A program made the translations under genes and the position numbers. A model generated the notes under the pieces. It was not told the origin of the DNA. It saw only the letters and a list, made by a program, of their open reading frames with translations, and did no database searches. From contig CAMWYJ010000005.1 of the NCBI GenBank assembly GCA_947178445.1, positions 43,692-107,691 on the forward strand: a stretch of DNA of 64,000 bases. Direction: 5' to 3'. Source of the DNA: an uncultured Clostridium sp. GTDB lineage: Bacteria > Bacillota > Clostridia > Lachnospirales > Lachnospiraceae. Position 1 is the stretch's first letter. The number at the start of each line of letters is the position of its first letter. Shown one piece after another: positions 1 through 8,369 of this stretch.

Positions 1-2
1 AA

Positions 3-1058
3 ACGGGAAAAATTTACGGGGTTTCAATCTGTGACTGGGAAAGGCAGGGAGCGGCAGGGAGAAACAGAAAAACTGGTGGCTCTGTAAAAAGGACAGAGCC
101 GATTGGTGCAGTAGGAAGGATGCTGGTTTTGCTGCAGATGTTACGGCTCATTGTCCGTCTCGCATTTTATGTGTGCCTTTCCATTGAGGTGTTAGGGGAA
201 GGGCAGGTTCCATTTATGCCGTACAATGCAAGAGGAAATGTGGGGAGTCTTTGGGTTGTACTGCCGCTTTTGCTGACGGCATTATATGGTGCAAGCAAGC
301 ATATTGAAAAACAGGGACGGATTTATGAATTGGTTTTCTGGCCTTTGTATGTACCGTTGGTGCTGGTTCTTATTTTTGGAATCTGGGAAGTGGATTTCTC
401 TGTTTTTCTGCCAAAGTGCAATATATCTTTTGGGACGTTACTGCTTCGTGGATATTTGCTGCTTACTTTTCTATTGCCTGTGGAAAATTATGTGCTGCTG
501 CGTCCGTTTTTACAAAAACGACCGGAGGAAGGAAAATTAAGGAGTAAGCATACAAAGAAATATATTGGCGCACCATCTTTTTTTGCAGTGATGGGAACAG
601 TATTGCTTGTCTGTATTCTCACCCTATTTATGCTTGGGATTTATGGTGTACAGGGTGCGGGTTCGGAGGAAATGCTGACGGTTTCCATTATGCGGTATAT
701 CCGGCTGCCACTGGGATTTATTGAGCGTGTAGATGTGCTGTTAGTGTGGTTTTTTATGATTGGCTGTTTTGTACTGCTTGGTCAGACCTTGTATTTTTCA
801 GGTATGCTGCTGTCTGTTGCATTTCCAAAGGCAAAGCGGGGTTTATTGCTTGTAGTGGTACTTGCGGTGGCTATGGTAATCGTGGCATTTATGCCGGGGT
901 ATGGTTCTACCCTGTGGCTTTACCGAAGCTATGGTGCAGTAATGGATTTGCCGCTTTCTCTTATTCTGCCATTGATTGGCGTTTTGGAAATACAGTCTTT
1001 TCACTACAAGGAAAAATTGAATGTGAAAGAAGGGGGAAATGACAATGCGGTGTCTTAA
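3..1058 (+). CDS. GerAB-type spore germination permease, 5' end outside the window
   Basis: The frame is open from the left edge of the window to the stop at 1058. The first in-frame ATG (120) falls inside a GerAB-like helix (GAVGRMLVLLQML), so the true start is upstream of the window. About 350 residues are visible with roughly seven hydrophobic helices. They resemble the later two thirds of the GerAB/ArcD/ProY family, including the 'YELVFWPLYVPLVLVLIFGIWEVD' region, here cited by position (about 326-400). GerAB proteins sit in the spore inner membrane and, with GerAA and GerAC, sense germinants. The next gene is GerAC-like and overlaps this one by a few codons, which supports a ger operon. 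Family call is fairly secure; the germinant is unknown. Confidence 0.8.
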   Translation, partial: TGKIYGVSICDWERQGAAGRNRKTGGSVKRTEPIGAVGRMLVLLQMLRLIVRLAFYVCLSIEVLGEGQVPFMPYNARGNVGSLWVVLPLLLTALYGASKHIEKQGRIYELVFWPLYVPLVLVLIFGIWEVDFSVFLPKCNISFGTLLLRGYLLLTFLLPVENYVLLRPFLQKRPEEGKLRSKHTKKYIGAPSFFAVMGTVLLVCILTLFMLGIYGVQGAGSEEMLTVSIMRYIRLPLGFIERVDVLLVWFFMIGCFVLLGQTLYFSGMLLSVAFPKAKRGLLLVVVLAVAMVIVAFMPGYGSTLWLYRSYGAVMDLPLSLILPLIGVLEIQSFHYKEKLNVKEGGNDNAVS

Positions 1059-1794
1059 GATGAGAAATGTGAAATATGCAATCGGAAGTATTCTTATTTT
1101 TGCGGATGTATTTTTTTTGACAGGCTGTGGTTCGGATGTCCGTATGGGAAACGATATGAGAAATGTGGAGGAACGGGATTATGCAACGATTATGATGATT
1201 GAAGAAAAGGAAGAGGATTACCATTTTGTGCTTGGGCTGGCACAGGAGAAAGTGGTGGGAGAAAAGAGCATGGTGGAGGAGGTCAGTGAGTGGGATGCAA
1301 AAGATTTAGAGGAGCTTGCGAAGGATTATGGGAATGTGACGGGAAAGGATTTGTCTTTAGCACATCTTAAGATCATTCTCCTTGGAGAACAGCCGAAGGA
1401 GACAGCAGATGTTCTATTGGTGCAGGGAAAGGAAAAACAGGATGACAAAACGGGAAATGCCAACAGGATGAAACAAGGACAAAATACCCGGCATGAACAG
1501 TTTCAAAGGGAGTCATGGTTGGAACAGCTTTTGTACATGCTTGATAGAGAAGACGAGATTGCAAAGACCTGTCCTATGTTAGAGCTTAAGGAAGATCAGG
1601 AATTTATTGATTTTTTGGAGAATGAGGAAGAACCGATAGGAAATTATCTGGAAAATCTGGTACGTGTAAAGGAACGGCAGGGAGTGGATGTGCCCTGGCT
1701 TAAGGATTACTTAAAGGCTTTGCGGGAAAATGAGGAAATGGAGGTTAAATATCTGTTAAAAGTAAAAGAAGGATGGGAGATTTCTGACAAATAA
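1045..1794 (+). CDS. GerAC-like spore germination lipoprotein, short form
   Basis: This is a 249-residue lipoprotein with a signal peptide ending in a lipobox (FFLTGCGS). It is followed by a segment like the N-terminal domain of GerAC ('VEERDYATIMMIEE', then 'LSLAHLKIILLG'). Two starts are possible: ATG 1039, only 2 nt after the AGGGGG at 1031-1036, and ATG 1045, 8 nt after it. The second is preferred. The gene overlaps the end of the GerAB-like gene, as in ger operons. Usual GerAC proteins are near 370 residues, and the C-terminal domain seems reduced or missing here. The role as third subunit of a germinant receptor is inferred from position and partial similarity. Confidence 0.65.
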   Translation: MRCLKMRNVKYAIGSILIFADVFFLTGCGSDVRMGNDMRNVEERDYATIMMIEEKEEDYHFVLGLAQEKVVGEKSMVEEVSEWDAKDLEELAKDYGNVTGKDLSLAHLKIILLGEQPKETADVLLVQGKEKQDDKTGNANRMKQGQNTRHEQFQRESWLEQLLYMLDREDEIAKTCPMLELKEDQEFIDFLENEEEPIGNYLENLVRVKERQGVDVPWLKDYLKALRENEEMEVKYLLKVKEGWEISDK

Positions 1795-1820
1795 AAAAAT
1801 GTCACTTTTTTGTCATTTCT

Positions 1821-1849
1821 GTATATTCTAAATATTATGGGAAATACTT
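1821..1849 (+). promoter_or_regulatory. candidate sigma-F-type promoter for spoIIR
   Basis: GTATA at 1821-1825 and GGAAATACTT at 1840-1849 are separated by 14 nt. The second box fits the Bacillus subtilis sigma-F -10 pattern GGNRANANTW at every defined position. spoIIR is sigma-F dependent in B. subtilis, so the match is in the expected place, 33 nt before the start. The spacer is slightly short. Confidence 0.5.
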
Positions 1850-1882
1850 TCAACTAATAAAAGAAGAAAGAAGGTTTCGCAT

Positions 1883-2863
1883 ATGAAGGGTTTTAAAATA
1901 TTCAGGGATGTACTTACAGCCGTCCTGCTTGGAATAGTAGGCGGTTTTGCAGTAGCCGTAATCTCTTATTATCAGGGACACAGAGAGGGTGGTATGAAGC
2001 AAACTGCCTTAGCGGTACTTAACAGCTTTGATACAGTGGCAGCTGCCTATGGTGGAGATGATTTGATAAATGTAGATGGAGAAGGGCTTGCCAGGGCAGA
2101 TAAAGAAACGGAAAAAGCTTCCGGATTAAGGAATGAATTAGAGGACGTATTTGACCGTATCGAAGATGGTGATGAAACCGTGTTTACGGAAACCGGGCTT
2201 GCTGCTACTTTAGCAGGAGTGAGCGGTGAGAGAAGTGCAGCAGCAATGTTAGAGGGTTCCGGGGATTTTGACGGAGAAATTATTGCCATGGACGGTGAAG
2301 ACGGAGATGTGGAGCATGGAGAACCATATGATGGAATTTTGCGGTTTCATGTCCGGGCAAACAGTGACAGTGATGAGGATCAGGAGCTTAAACTGGCAGT
2401 GAAGGAGGATGTGGTGACAATGCTAAGACCACTCCTTGAAAACTGCGAAGATGTAGATGAGAGTAAGAATATTATTGTGGCAAATCTGCAAAATATATAT
2501 ACGGCTGCTATCAATACAATTGTGGAGCAGGGCTATGACTATGATGTGAAGGTATATGTGACAGAGGAGGAATTTCCTGCAAAAACATATGGAGATCTGA
2601 CCTTCCCGGCAGGTAATTACCAGGCGCTCCGCATTGATATTGGAGAGGCACAGGGACAGAACTGGTGGTGTGTTATGTTTCCACCGCTGTGTTTTATTGA
2701 TGCGTCCACCGCTGTAGTCTCTGAGGAGGGAAAGGAAGCATTAAAGCGTGCTCTTACTTCGGAGGAGTATGAGGCGCTATATGCCTATTACAGTGGAGCC
2801 GAAGGAGGAGAGGATATAACAATTGAGGGCAGATCCTGGCTGTTTGACTTGCTAAAAAAATAA
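1883..2863 (+). CDS. spoIIR: stage II sporulation protein R, with an acidic insertion
   Basis: SpoIIR is made in the forespore, crosses its membrane and triggers SpoIIGA to process pro-sigma-E in the mother cell. The 326-residue product has one membrane/signal helix (about 10-28). The SpoIIR domain begins near residue 148 (LRFHVRANSDSDEDQELK) and includes FPAGNYQALRIDIG and QNWWCVMFPPLCF. Between helix and domain lies about 110 residues of acidic, Gly/Ala-rich sequence absent from typical proteins of roughly 220 residues. The start at 1883 follows an AGAAAGAAGG ribosome site. A strong hairpin at 2902 ends the transcript. Confidence 0.9.
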   Translation: MKGFKIFRDVLTAVLLGIVGGFAVAVISYYQGHREGGMKQTALAVLNSFDTVAAAYGGDDLINVDGEGLARADKETEKASGLRNELEDVFDRIEDGDETVFTETGLAATLAGVSGERSAAAMLEGSGDFDGEIIAMDGEDGDVEHGEPYDGILRFHVRANSDSDEDQELKLAVKEDVVTMLRPLLENCEDVDESKNIIVANLQNIYTAAINTIVEQGYDYDVKVYVTEEEFPAKTYGDLTFPAGNYQALRIDIGEAQGQNWWCVMFPPLCFIDASTAVVSEEGKEALKRALTSEEYEALYAYYSGAEGGEDITIEGRSWLFDLLKK

Positions 2864-2901
2864 AATAAGGACATATGAAGGATACATCCTTTTGTTAGAA
2901 T

Positions 2902-2936
2902 AATACCCAGTAGCAGAAAAGCTGCTGGGTATTTTA
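2902..2936 (+). terminator. Rho-independent terminator after spoIIR
   Basis: AATACCCAGTAGC (2902-2914) pairs with GCTGCTGGGTATT (2921-2933), with one wobble and a 6-nt loop, and runs into TTTT. Confidence 0.9.
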
Positions 2937-2978
2937 CTATAGTTTTGTGCAGCCGCACATCATGGGAATTTTCTCAAA

Positions 2979-3007
2979 TTGTCCGATCATGTCAAAAATG
3001 CTATGAT
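2979..3007 (+). promoter_or_regulatory. sigma-A-type promoter for the regulator-lipoprotein-kinase genes
   Basis: TTGTCC (2979-2984) and TATGAT (3002-3007) are separated by 17 nt, directly after the spoIIR terminator and 150 nt before the response regulator. Confidence 0.6.
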
Positions 3008-3060
3008 ATGCTTATTATGAATCAGAGCAGCCTGCAGGAATATAGTTTTGACAAACAGGA

Positions 3061-3095
3061 GGAAGGCAAATGCGAAGCATTTTTTAATGCCTTCC
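3061..3095 (+). other. stem-loop in the response-regulator leader
   Basis: GGAAGGCA (3061-3068) pairs with TGCCTTCC (3088-3095). The inner AATGC (3069-3073) pairs with GCATT (3077-3081) around GAA, leaving a TTTTAA bulge. There is no U-tract, so it looks like a leader structure rather than a terminator. Function unknown. Confidence 0.5.
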
Positions 3096-3156
3096 GACGA
3101 CATGCCGCCGAACCAAAGGTGAGGGGGCAATTCATTATTATACTAGGGAGGATATT

Positions 3157-3846
3157 ATGGCATATCAGATTTTATTGGTAGAAGATGACAAGCAGATACG
3201 GGAAATTCTTTCTGACTATTTTCTGGAAAAAGGAAGAGGAAGAATAGAGCTGACAGCGGCACATGATGGTGAGGAGGGCTTGGAACGGTTCTATGAGACC
3301 GAATATGACCTTGTGCTTTTAGATATCATGATGCCGGGAATGGACGGCTTTAAGCTTTGCAGACAGATGCGGGAGCAAAGCATTGTTCCTATTATTTTTC
3401 TGACTGCGCGGGGGATGGAGGAAGATATCCTTTATGGTTATGATTTGGGCTGTGATGACTATGTGGTAAAGCCATTTTCTCTGGCAGAGCTATATGCGAA
3501 AGTCAACGCATTATTAAAGCGTGCAAAGGGTATGGTGGGTGGAAATGAGCTTGTCTGTGGCAGTATTTCCCTGAATCCGGTTACCCTCTGTGTCCGGGTA
3601 GATGACAAGCTGCTAGAACTTCCGCCAAAACAATATGCTCTGTTAAAATATCTGATGGAGCATAAGGGCATGGTGGTGGAGAGAGAGACGCTTCTGACCA
3701 GAATCTGGGGATATGATTATGAAGGCAGTGACCGGGTGGTGGATAACCATATCAAGAAACTTCGTAAAGTATTAGGCCGTGCAGGTAGTCAGATTAAGAC
3801 AGTCATCACAAAGGGATATCGGCTGGACGATGGTATTTCTAAATGA
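3157..3846 (+). CDS. OmpR/PhoB-family response regulator
   Basis: A 229-residue two-domain regulator. The receiver domain (1-120) has the acidic pair near D10/D11, the phospho-acceptor D56 in LLDIMMPG, Thr in FLTARG and Lys in VVKPF. The winged-helix DNA-binding domain (about 130-225) ends with the typical VVDNHIKKLRKVLG and ITKGYRLD. The start is supported by AGGGAGG just upstream. The gene lies 15 nt before a solute-binding lipoprotein, and the cognate kinase follows, so all three are likely one transcript. Its natural targets are probably this operon or the ABC genes at 8370, where two identical dyads occur; that link is inference. Confidence 0.93.
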   Translation: MAYQILLVEDDKQIREILSDYFLEKGRGRIELTAAHDGEEGLERFYETEYDLVLLDIMMPGMDGFKLCRQMREQSIVPIIFLTARGMEEDILYGYDLGCDDYVVKPFSLAELYAKVNALLKRAKGMVGGNELVCGSISLNPVTLCVRVDDKLLELPPKQYALLKYLMEHKGMVVERETLLTRIWGYDYEGSDRVVDNHIKKLRKVLGRAGSQIKTVITKGYRLDDGISK

Positions 3847-3861
3847 TTTTAAAAGGATGGG

Positions 3862-6126
3862 ATGAGGATGAAGGAAGGATTAAAGAAGCTTACGGCATTT
3901 GTTCTGGTGCTGTGTTTCGGTGTTGGAATGACGGGTTGTGGAAAGGGCGATGGGCAGGAGGATGCACGAAAGAAAAATGAACATATGGAGATTGCGGAAA
4001 ATCGGTTATATGGATTCCAAAGCATACAACCAGAAGGTATGGTTGGAAATCTCAGCACATTTGCTTTAGGTCCGGACAGGATTTATGTGAGTACCATCGA
4101 TGATTCTGCGATGACAGAGCAGGACAGGGAAGACATGGGACCGGATAAGTTTGTTACAAGATTGTATTTTTGTGATTTGGATGGAACGGATGTAAAAGAG
4201 ATTGATCTGCAGGATCTTCCGGGTGATGACATACAATATATGGCTTACGGGGGAGATGACAGTCTGGTGATGGTGATTGAACAGCGTAATGCGGATGGAA
4301 AAATGGAGGATACCTGGCTTGTTCGTATGGATGCAGATGGAAATGTGATAAAGCAGGAGAGTATTGGAAAGAATCTACATGAAGCATATGCCATGTACCG
4401 AATGATACAGGACAGGGAGGGAAGAGTATATCTTTGCTATATGGATAATTTCTATCTGTTTGATGCAGATTTGACCTTTGTAAAGGAGGTAAAGCCAGAC
4501 TTTGATGCAAATAGTATTGGTCTTACCAAGGATGGAAGGGTAATTTGCAGTGGGGCAGATTCTCCGGAAGCATTTGTCTGTGAGCTTGATTTTGAAACTG
4601 GTGAATTTGGGAAAAGATATATGACGGGAACGGACCAGGTGGGTTTTGCAGAAACATATTTAGAGGACGATCCATATGATTTCTATTTTTCCAATAGTTA
4701 TGGATGCTATGGGTATAATATGGAACAGGAGTTATCCACCTATCTGTTTGACTATGAGATGTCAGATTTGCTATGGGATGATTTTTTGGGGATGCAGACT
4801 CTGGGCAATGGGCAGTTTATTGCGATTGATTGGAAAGACAGCAGACAGTTTGATCTGTTAACCCAGCAGGATATGAGTGAACGGGAAAGAAAAACCGTGA
4901 TCACCTATGGAGTGACAAACCTGTTTATGAATGATAATGTTCAGGAGATGATTGTAAAATTCAACCAATCAAATGAGGATTACCGGATAGAGCTTAGAAA
5001 TTATTCGGAGGAAGAAGATCCACAGATGGCATTTAATCTGGATGTTTTATCTGGTAATATGCCAGATATCATTGATTTAAATGGGCTTCCGGCAGACCAG
5101 TATATCTCAAAAGGGCTTTTAGAGGATTTAACCCCATATTTTGAGAATGATACGGAAATCCATACAGAAGATTTTATAGATTCTGTAATAGAGGCTATGA
5201 AGGTGGATGGTAAGATTTATTACGCAGCTCCCAATTTTGAGGTACATAGTGTTGTTGCAAAGAAAGAGGATGTGGAAGCTTTAGATGGTATTACGATTTC
5301 TGAGATAAAGGATATTCTGGAGAAGAAAGGGGAAAAGGCAAAACCATTTAATACGGAAGAAAAAGTATATATGCTTTTTACTTTTCTCGGTGCAGGATAC
5401 TCGGATTTCATTGATTGGGAGAACGGAACCTGCCATTTTGACAGTCAGGAATTTAGAGATATTTTAGAAATCTGTGACCGCAAAAGTTCTGAAACGGAAT
5501 ATTTGTGGGGAGAGGGATGGGGATTGCCTCAACTGCTCAGGGACGGTATTGTTTTGTTTGATGACTCCTCCATTACCTGCCGGGAACTGCAGCTTTACAG
5601 GGGACTTTATGATTCGGATATTGCACTGATTGGTTATCCTAGCGAGTCGAGGGACGGTTCTTATTTTTCGTTTCATAACCGCATGGGCATCTACTCAGAA
5701 TCAGAGAATAAGGATGTCGCATGGGAGTTTATCCGAACCTGGCTGACAAAGGAATATCAGGGAAATATGTATCTGCAAGGGGAAGATAATCTTCCGACCA
5801 GAAAGGATGCTTTTGAGCTATATTTAAAAATTGAAACAGCGACAGAGGATTTTGTTGATGAGTTTGGAAATAAATGGTTTGGGGACCGCCATGGCGTATC
5901 TGGCGTAGACGGAGTAGATGTCTATATGAAAGCAGCGACAGATGAGGATGTAAAGCTTTTGCGGGATTTGATTGATAAAACCCATAAGACAGTGGAAGAA
6001 AATCCTGCAGTAGATGAGATTATTGAGGATGAGGTAAAAGCATATTTTGCGGGTTTCCAAAGTGTGGATAAGACAGTGGTGCATATACAGGACAGGGTAG
6101 GAACCTATGTAAATGAGGCGCGGTAG
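3862..6126 (+). CDS. lipoprotein with N-terminal propeller-like region and extracellular solute-binding domain
   Basis: 754 residues with a lipoprotein signal (LCFGVGMTGCG). About residues 45-350 are repetitive beta-strand sequence with WD/YVTN-like blades (for example VYLCYMDNFYLFDADL). Residues about 355-690 look like a family 1 extracellular solute-binding protein, with LFMNDNVQEMIVKFNQSN, LSGNMPDIIDL and a hinge-like VAWEFIRTWLTKEYQG. Unusually, it is encoded between a response regulator and its histidine kinase and not beside sugar permeases. It may present a ligand to the kinase's large extracellular domain; this is inference. Its stop codon TAG (6124-6126) is part of the direct repeat flanking a mobile element. 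Confidence 0.8.
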   Translation: MRMKEGLKKLTAFVLVLCFGVGMTGCGKGDGQEDARKKNEHMEIAENRLYGFQSIQPEGMVGNLSTFALGPDRIYVSTIDDSAMTEQDREDMGPDKFVTRLYFCDLDGTDVKEIDLQDLPGDDIQYMAYGGDDSLVMVIEQRNADGKMEDTWLVRMDADGNVIKQESIGKNLHEAYAMYRMIQDREGRVYLCYMDNFYLFDADLTFVKEVKPDFDANSIGLTKDGRVICSGADSPEAFVCELDFETGEFGKRYMTGTDQVGFAETYLEDDPYDFYFSNSYGCYGYNMEQELSTYLFDYEMSDLLWDDFLGMQTLGNGQFIAIDWKDSRQFDLLTQQDMSERERKTVITYGVTNLFMNDNVQEMIVKFNQSNEDYRIELRNYSEEEDPQMAFNLDVLSGNMPDIIDLNGLPADQYISKGLLEDLTPYFENDTEIHTEDFIDSVIEAMKVDGKIYYAAPNFEVHSVVAKKEDVEALDGITISEIKDILEKKGEKAKPFNTEEKVYMLFTFLGAGYSDFIDWENGTCHFDSQEFRDILEICDRKSSETEYLWGEGWGLPQLLRDGIVLFDDSSITCRELQLYRGLYDSDIALIGYPSESRDGSYFSFHNRMGIYSESENKDVAWEFIRTWLTKEYQGNMYLQGEDNLPTRKDAFELYLKIETATEDFVDEFGNKWFGDRHGVSGVDGVDVYMKAATDEDVKLLRDLIDKTHKTVEENPAVDEIIEDEVKAYFAGFQSVDKTVVHIQDRVGTYVNEAR

Positions 6127-6132
6127 AGATAT

Positions 6133-6230
6133 AGCCATGAGCAAAACTCCGTTTTCGCAGATGTCCGTTGTACAATATAGACAATATTACACAACTAAAT
6201 TTGGGGAATAGTGAGTTTTGCTCATGACTA
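6133..6230. mobile_element. palindromic mini-element, copy 1, between lipoprotein and kinase genes
   Basis: The ends are 14-bp perfect inverted repeats, CATGAGCAAAACTC (6136-6149) and its complement at 6213-6226. The centre holds GTTGTACAATATAGACAAT and its partner arm. TAGAGATAT occurs directly on both sides (6124-6132 and 6231-6239), like a target-site duplication. The element is 98 bp, has no coding capacity and ends 25 nt before the kinase start. It shares termini and core with the copies at 11791, 34752 and 54087. Confidence 0.8.
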
Positions 6231-6255
6231 TAGAGATATGAAAAGGAGGTTTGAA

Positions 6256-8148
6256 ATGGAGAAAAGAAATAACAAGCAGCCAAACGGTGTGCAAAGTAAT
6301 ACACAGGATTCAAAAAGTGAAAAGAAACTGTCCTTATGGGATAAGATGTGGGAGGAATATGTGGAGTCTGTGTCAGCCCGAAGGCAGCGGAGAAAGCAGA
6401 AGAAGGCAAAACGCATGGCAAAACAACAGGAGAAACTTAGAAAGTTTTCAAGCAAAAATATCAGCTTTGCAGGGCTTTTTGTCAGTGCTTTTTTGCCGGT
6501 TTTATTATTTACTGTTATGCTGTGTGTGGTCGGGACCGTGATTGTTTACCAGAATATAAAAAATGCGGTGGAAGAGGAGTTTTGTGGTGTAGAAGATGAG
6601 ATGCAGGAAGAATTATTTGCGGCTTATAATAAGCTGTATGATTCGGAAGATCCAGTGAGCTATGATGAGGACTGGATGCTGGATACAAAGTGGAACATGC
6701 TTATGCAATCAATCCCATATTCGGATTCTTATGCGGCAGTTTTGTATGATGTATCCAATATGCCATCTGATGATATATCTGATATGCAAAGGGTTTTTGA
6801 TTCCTCTGAAATGTTTAAGATAGGAGTAGTGCTTGATGAGGGGGAGGAAAAAACAGTAACCTGCCTATCAGAGGGAGAGCCGTTTCAGGAAGTGACGAAA
6901 GAATGTGAACGGTTAGCAAATACATATCCGGAAAAAACCTTTTCCCTTGAGTTGGAGGACTGTTATATAAAAGGAAAGAAGTTTCTTCCGGGGAGGGTAT
7001 TTATTGTGGATGAAAATGGGGAAAAAATCATGCCGGGAGAGGGAGTGGCTGCAGACAAAGGTGGAGCGGAGAATGCGATAGGCTTTGACTTAACACCAGA
7101 GAATACAGAGGGGTATACCCATATTTATGATGAAGGCAACCGGATTTATGGACCGATACGGACGGGGTGTACATCAATGAATGTATATGATCGATGGTTT
7201 GAAAAGCTTCAGACAAAGGATGGGATAAAGGGAGTAAGGGATACCTTTTTGAATTATGATGGGGGAAGCATGGGTTTGAAGGATGGAACAGATGAGTGTA
7301 TGATGCAATTTACCAAATATTCATCCGAGGATGAGGGTATTCCGGATTTGCTTTTGATTTCATTTTGGAACTATAATATTATAGAAATGTATGGAAAATG
7401 GGCATTTGGCATTTACGCAGGCATTTTTGCGCTGTCAGTGGTACTGTCGCTCATTCTTGCGTACCGTTCTTATTTTCGGTATCAGGCACAGAATCAAATG
7501 AACCAGTACCGCAGGGATATGACGAATGCAATGGCACATGACCTGAAAAGTCCGCTGATGGTGATTTCCGGTTATGCAGAAAATCTCCGTGATAACATAC
7601 ACATGGAAAAAAAGGATTATTATGCGGAGGCGATACTTGAAAACGTGCAGTATATGAATGAGATTATCCATAATATTTTGCAGCTTAGTAAAATCGAAAG
7701 CGGAAAAGGGAAGCTTCAAAGAACGGAAGTGGAGCTAAAAAGTCTTACGGAGGCGCAGCTTCGAAAATACGAGGGCTGTATAGAGGACAAAGGGCTGGAG
7801 ATATCGGTCGATTTAACGGATGCAGGATGTATTTGGGCAGATGAAAATCTGATGGCACAGGTTGTGGATAACATATTAAACAATGCGGTGAAATATACAA
7901 AGGAACAGGGACAGATTTTTGTGAAAGCCAGTACAGATTATTTTGAGGTGCGAAACTCTTTGGAAGAAACGTTGGGCATTGATGCAACGCAGCTTTGGAA
8001 GCCGTTTGTAAAGGGGGATAACAGCAGAGGGAATGAACAGGGAAGCGGAATCGGCCTTACCATTGTAAAAAATATTGTGGAACAGCATGGATTTAGGTTG
8101 GAGCTTTTTGAGGAGGATGAGGCGTTTGTGACAAGGATTTATTTCTGA
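6256..8148 (+). CDS. sensor histidine kinase with large extracellular domain
   Basis: The start ATG 6256 follows AAGGAGG (6243-6249) at 6-7 nt; the earlier in-frame ATG (6211) lies inside the repeat element and is rejected. The 630-residue protein has a basic cytoplasmic N-terminus (about 1-68), TM1 (70-98), an acidic extracellular domain of about 280 residues, TM2 near 385, HisKA with H428 in MAHDLKSPL, an N-box (DNILNNAVKYT) and a G-box (GSGIGLTIVKN). It should phosphorylate the regulator encoded at 3157. The large sensor domain is unlike the short-loop BceS-type kinases that often pair with ABC peptide transporters, though an ABC exporter does follow here. Confidence 0.92.
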   Translation: MEKRNNKQPNGVQSNTQDSKSEKKLSLWDKMWEEYVESVSARRQRRKQKKAKRMAKQQEKLRKFSSKNISFAGLFVSAFLPVLLFTVMLCVVGTVIVYQNIKNAVEEEFCGVEDEMQEELFAAYNKLYDSEDPVSYDEDWMLDTKWNMLMQSIPYSDSYAAVLYDVSNMPSDDISDMQRVFDSSEMFKIGVVLDEGEEKTVTCLSEGEPFQEVTKECERLANTYPEKTFSLELEDCYIKGKKFLPGRVFIVDENGEKIMPGEGVAADKGGAENAIGFDLTPENTEGYTHIYDEGNRIYGPIRTGCTSMNVYDRWFEKLQTKDGIKGVRDTFLNYDGGSMGLKDGTDECMMQFTKYSSEDEGIPDLLLISFWNYNIIEMYGKWAFGIYAGIFALSVVLSLILAYRSYFRYQAQNQMNQYRRDMTNAMAHDLKSPLMVISGYAENLRDNIHMEKKDYYAEAILENVQYMNEIIHNILQLSKIESGKGKLQRTEVELKSLTEAQLRKYEGCIEDKGLEISVDLTDAGCIWADENLMAQVVDNILNNAVKYTKEQGQIFVKASTDYFEVRNSLEETLGIDATQLWKPFVKGDNSRGNEQGSGIGLTIVKNIVEQHGFRLELFEEDEAFVTRIYF

Positions 8149-8167
8149 AACAAAACCGTTTTTTCTC

Positions 8168-8196
8168 TTGACAACAGAATCACAGCAGGGTATACT
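8168..8196 (+). promoter_or_regulatory. consensus sigma-A promoter before the ABC transporter genes
   Basis: TTGACA (8168-8173), a 17-nt spacer and TATACT (8191-8196) make the -35 box perfect and the -10 box one off. The expected start near 8203 falls immediately before a dyad and a terminator-like hairpin, so the transcript is probably controlled after initiation or by an operator. Confidence 0.8.
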
Positions 8197-8206
8197 GGAA
8201 AAAAGA

Positions 8207-8268
8207 GTTAGTGGCTGCTAACACAAGGCAGCCACTTTTATTACAGGTATGGGTTAGTTAATGCTAAC
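8207..8268. promoter_or_regulatory. two identical-type dyads, GTTAG-N6-CTAAC
   Basis: GTTAG-TGGCTG-CTAAC (8207-8222) and GTTAG-TTAATG-CTAAC (8253-8268) have identical half-sites and different centres, with centres 46 bp apart. They lie just downstream of the promoter at 8168 and before the ABC ATPase gene. This is a good candidate binding site for the OmpR-type regulator encoded at 3157 or for another repressor. Confidence 0.6.
8210..8241 (+). terminator. terminator-like hairpin in the ABC transporter leader
   Basis: AGTGGCTGC (8210-8218) pairs with GCAGCCACT (8228-8236), followed by TTTTATT. It sits only about 7 nt after the predicted transcription start. It could be an attenuator for the 8370 operon or the terminator of the kinase transcript. 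It overlaps the first GTTAG dyad, so protein binding and RNA folding may be linked. Confidence 0.65.
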
Positions 8269-8369
8269 ATTCATTAGCAATATCAATCCACAGATTTTGC
8301 AGCCTGTAATTCGCTGAAAAAGAAGCAAATATTTATAGATGCGGGAAAAACCGACAGAAAGGAGAAAAT

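Noticed and set aside
2945..3181. 78-codon plus-strand ORF before the response regulator
   Set aside because: Overlaps the regulator start in another frame, covers a promoter and leader hairpin, and has no ribosome site.
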